Assembly: GCA_963969595.1 (NCBI GenBank)
Contig: OZ018411.1
Span: 4,838,501-4,902,500, forward strand
DNA length: 64,000 bases
Source of the DNA: Neckera pumila
Taxonomy: Eukaryota > Streptophyta > Bryopsida > Hypnales > Neckeraceae
Direction: 5' to 3'
In this document: positions 63,385 to 64,000 of the stretch, one piece after another
Position numbering within the stretch: the first letter of the stretch is position 1
How the letters are laid out: every line of letters begins with the position of its first letter
Made by a program: the position numbers and the translations under genes
The notes under the pieces: model-generated
Databases searched by the model: none
Seen by the model: only the letters and a program-made list of their open reading frames with translations
What the model was told of the DNA's origin: nothing

Positions 63385-64000
63385 GTAAGACAGACAGACA
63401 GACTGACTGACTGATTCTTCCACCGCTTCTTCCGCCGTTTGGAATGGATTGCCAGAGTGTTGGGAGTGTTCAAAAAGTGGCGGGGTAGGCTTCGGAGTGT
63501 GAATTCGCGCTTGCTTTTGTCGCTAGCGTTTCTAAACTCTTCTGTGGCTCAGCAGTTGCAATTTTTGACACGTCTGCAGCTTCGGTGTATTATGAGAACT
63601 CACATGTTCAAATCCTAGTTCTTAACCTTTCTCAAACATGGACGATGAGTAAAATCCTCACTCGTTCAAAATCTTTGCAAAATCGTGCAATCATATGTAA
63701 CTGGAAGCCTGGTGGAGCATGGAATCCAGTCTTTTAGCAGAAACGTTTGAGTTCTGAGACATCGGTTTGATGTGAAACGGATACCGACCTTGTGGAGTTA
63801 AAGTAATTGACGAGAGTGACGCATTGAGGGTTCAATTAGGGTTAGAAATCTGCTTCCGCTTAAGCACGGCAATGCTGCGTATTGGACTGTGTCCTCATTC
63901 TAAGCTCATGGAAATTGCCTCTACGCCTTTCTTTTGGGTTATATCCCTCTTACAGCCTTAAGTTTTACCAGCTAATAATCCTTCTGTGGGCGTGTAGAGA
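63385..64000 (+). other. Intron 1 of the cytidylyltransferase gene (partial), with a possible SINE-like piece
   Basis: No second exon is recognisable before the window ends. TGGCTCAGCAGT (63544-63555) and GTTCAAATC (63606-63614) resemble the A and B boxes of a polymerase III promoter at suitable spacing, so a tRNA-derived SINE is possible, but no tail or target duplication was defined. Confidence 0.4.

Overview
The window reads as nuclear DNA of a land plant. Genes are split by GT-AG introns of about 150-750 bases, one protein has an organelle transit peptide, and non-autonomous transposons of plant type are abundant. Two genes point to a plant with swimming sperm (bryophyte, lycophyte or fern) rather than a flowering plant: an SSNA1/DIP13-type basal-body protein (39.8-40.7 kb) and an extracellular ANF/GABA-B-type ligand-binding receptor (0-2.9 kb). 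The species is not identifiable from the sequence alone.

Layout. 0-5.2 kb: the 5' part (seven exons) of a class-C-GPCR-like or receptor-cyclase-like gene on the minus strand, with a GC-rich, microsatellite-bearing upstream region. 6.5-12.0 kb: a complete 11-exon organellar glutathione reductase on the minus strand. 12.3-22.1 kb: AT-rich repeats, comprising diverged copies of the sequence upstream of the reductase, a long fold-back element, a MULE-like MITE, TTAA-flanked elements and several tandem arrays. 24.0-29.1 kb: two intronless SERF/4F5 paralogues 4.7 kb apart on the plus strand, followed by a run of 29 G. 30-57 kb: very AT-rich transposon-dominated DNA with CACTA-, Stowaway- and other MITEs, at least nine TTAA-terminal elements in a few related families, and the small three-exon SSNA1 gene. 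57.9-62.8 kb: an almost intact 4,974-base hAT transposon with terminal inverted repeats, an exact 8-base target duplication and a transposase interrupted by one TAG. 63.0-64.0 kb: exon 1 and part of intron 1 of a CTP:phosphocholine cytidylyltransferase on the plus strand. The hAT element sits about 200 bases upstream of its start codon.

The genes do not form an operon-like unit. They are separate housekeeping or signalling genes (glutathione redox, phosphatidylcholine synthesis, small EDRK-rich factors, basal body, receptor) among repeats. The most unusual feature is the family of elements ending in TTAA-YCCCTAAA...TTTAGGGR-TTAA. One copy lies inside a tandem array whose other units carry the corresponding site only once. 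This is the signature of insertion at TTAA with TTAA duplication, as in piggyBac-type elements.
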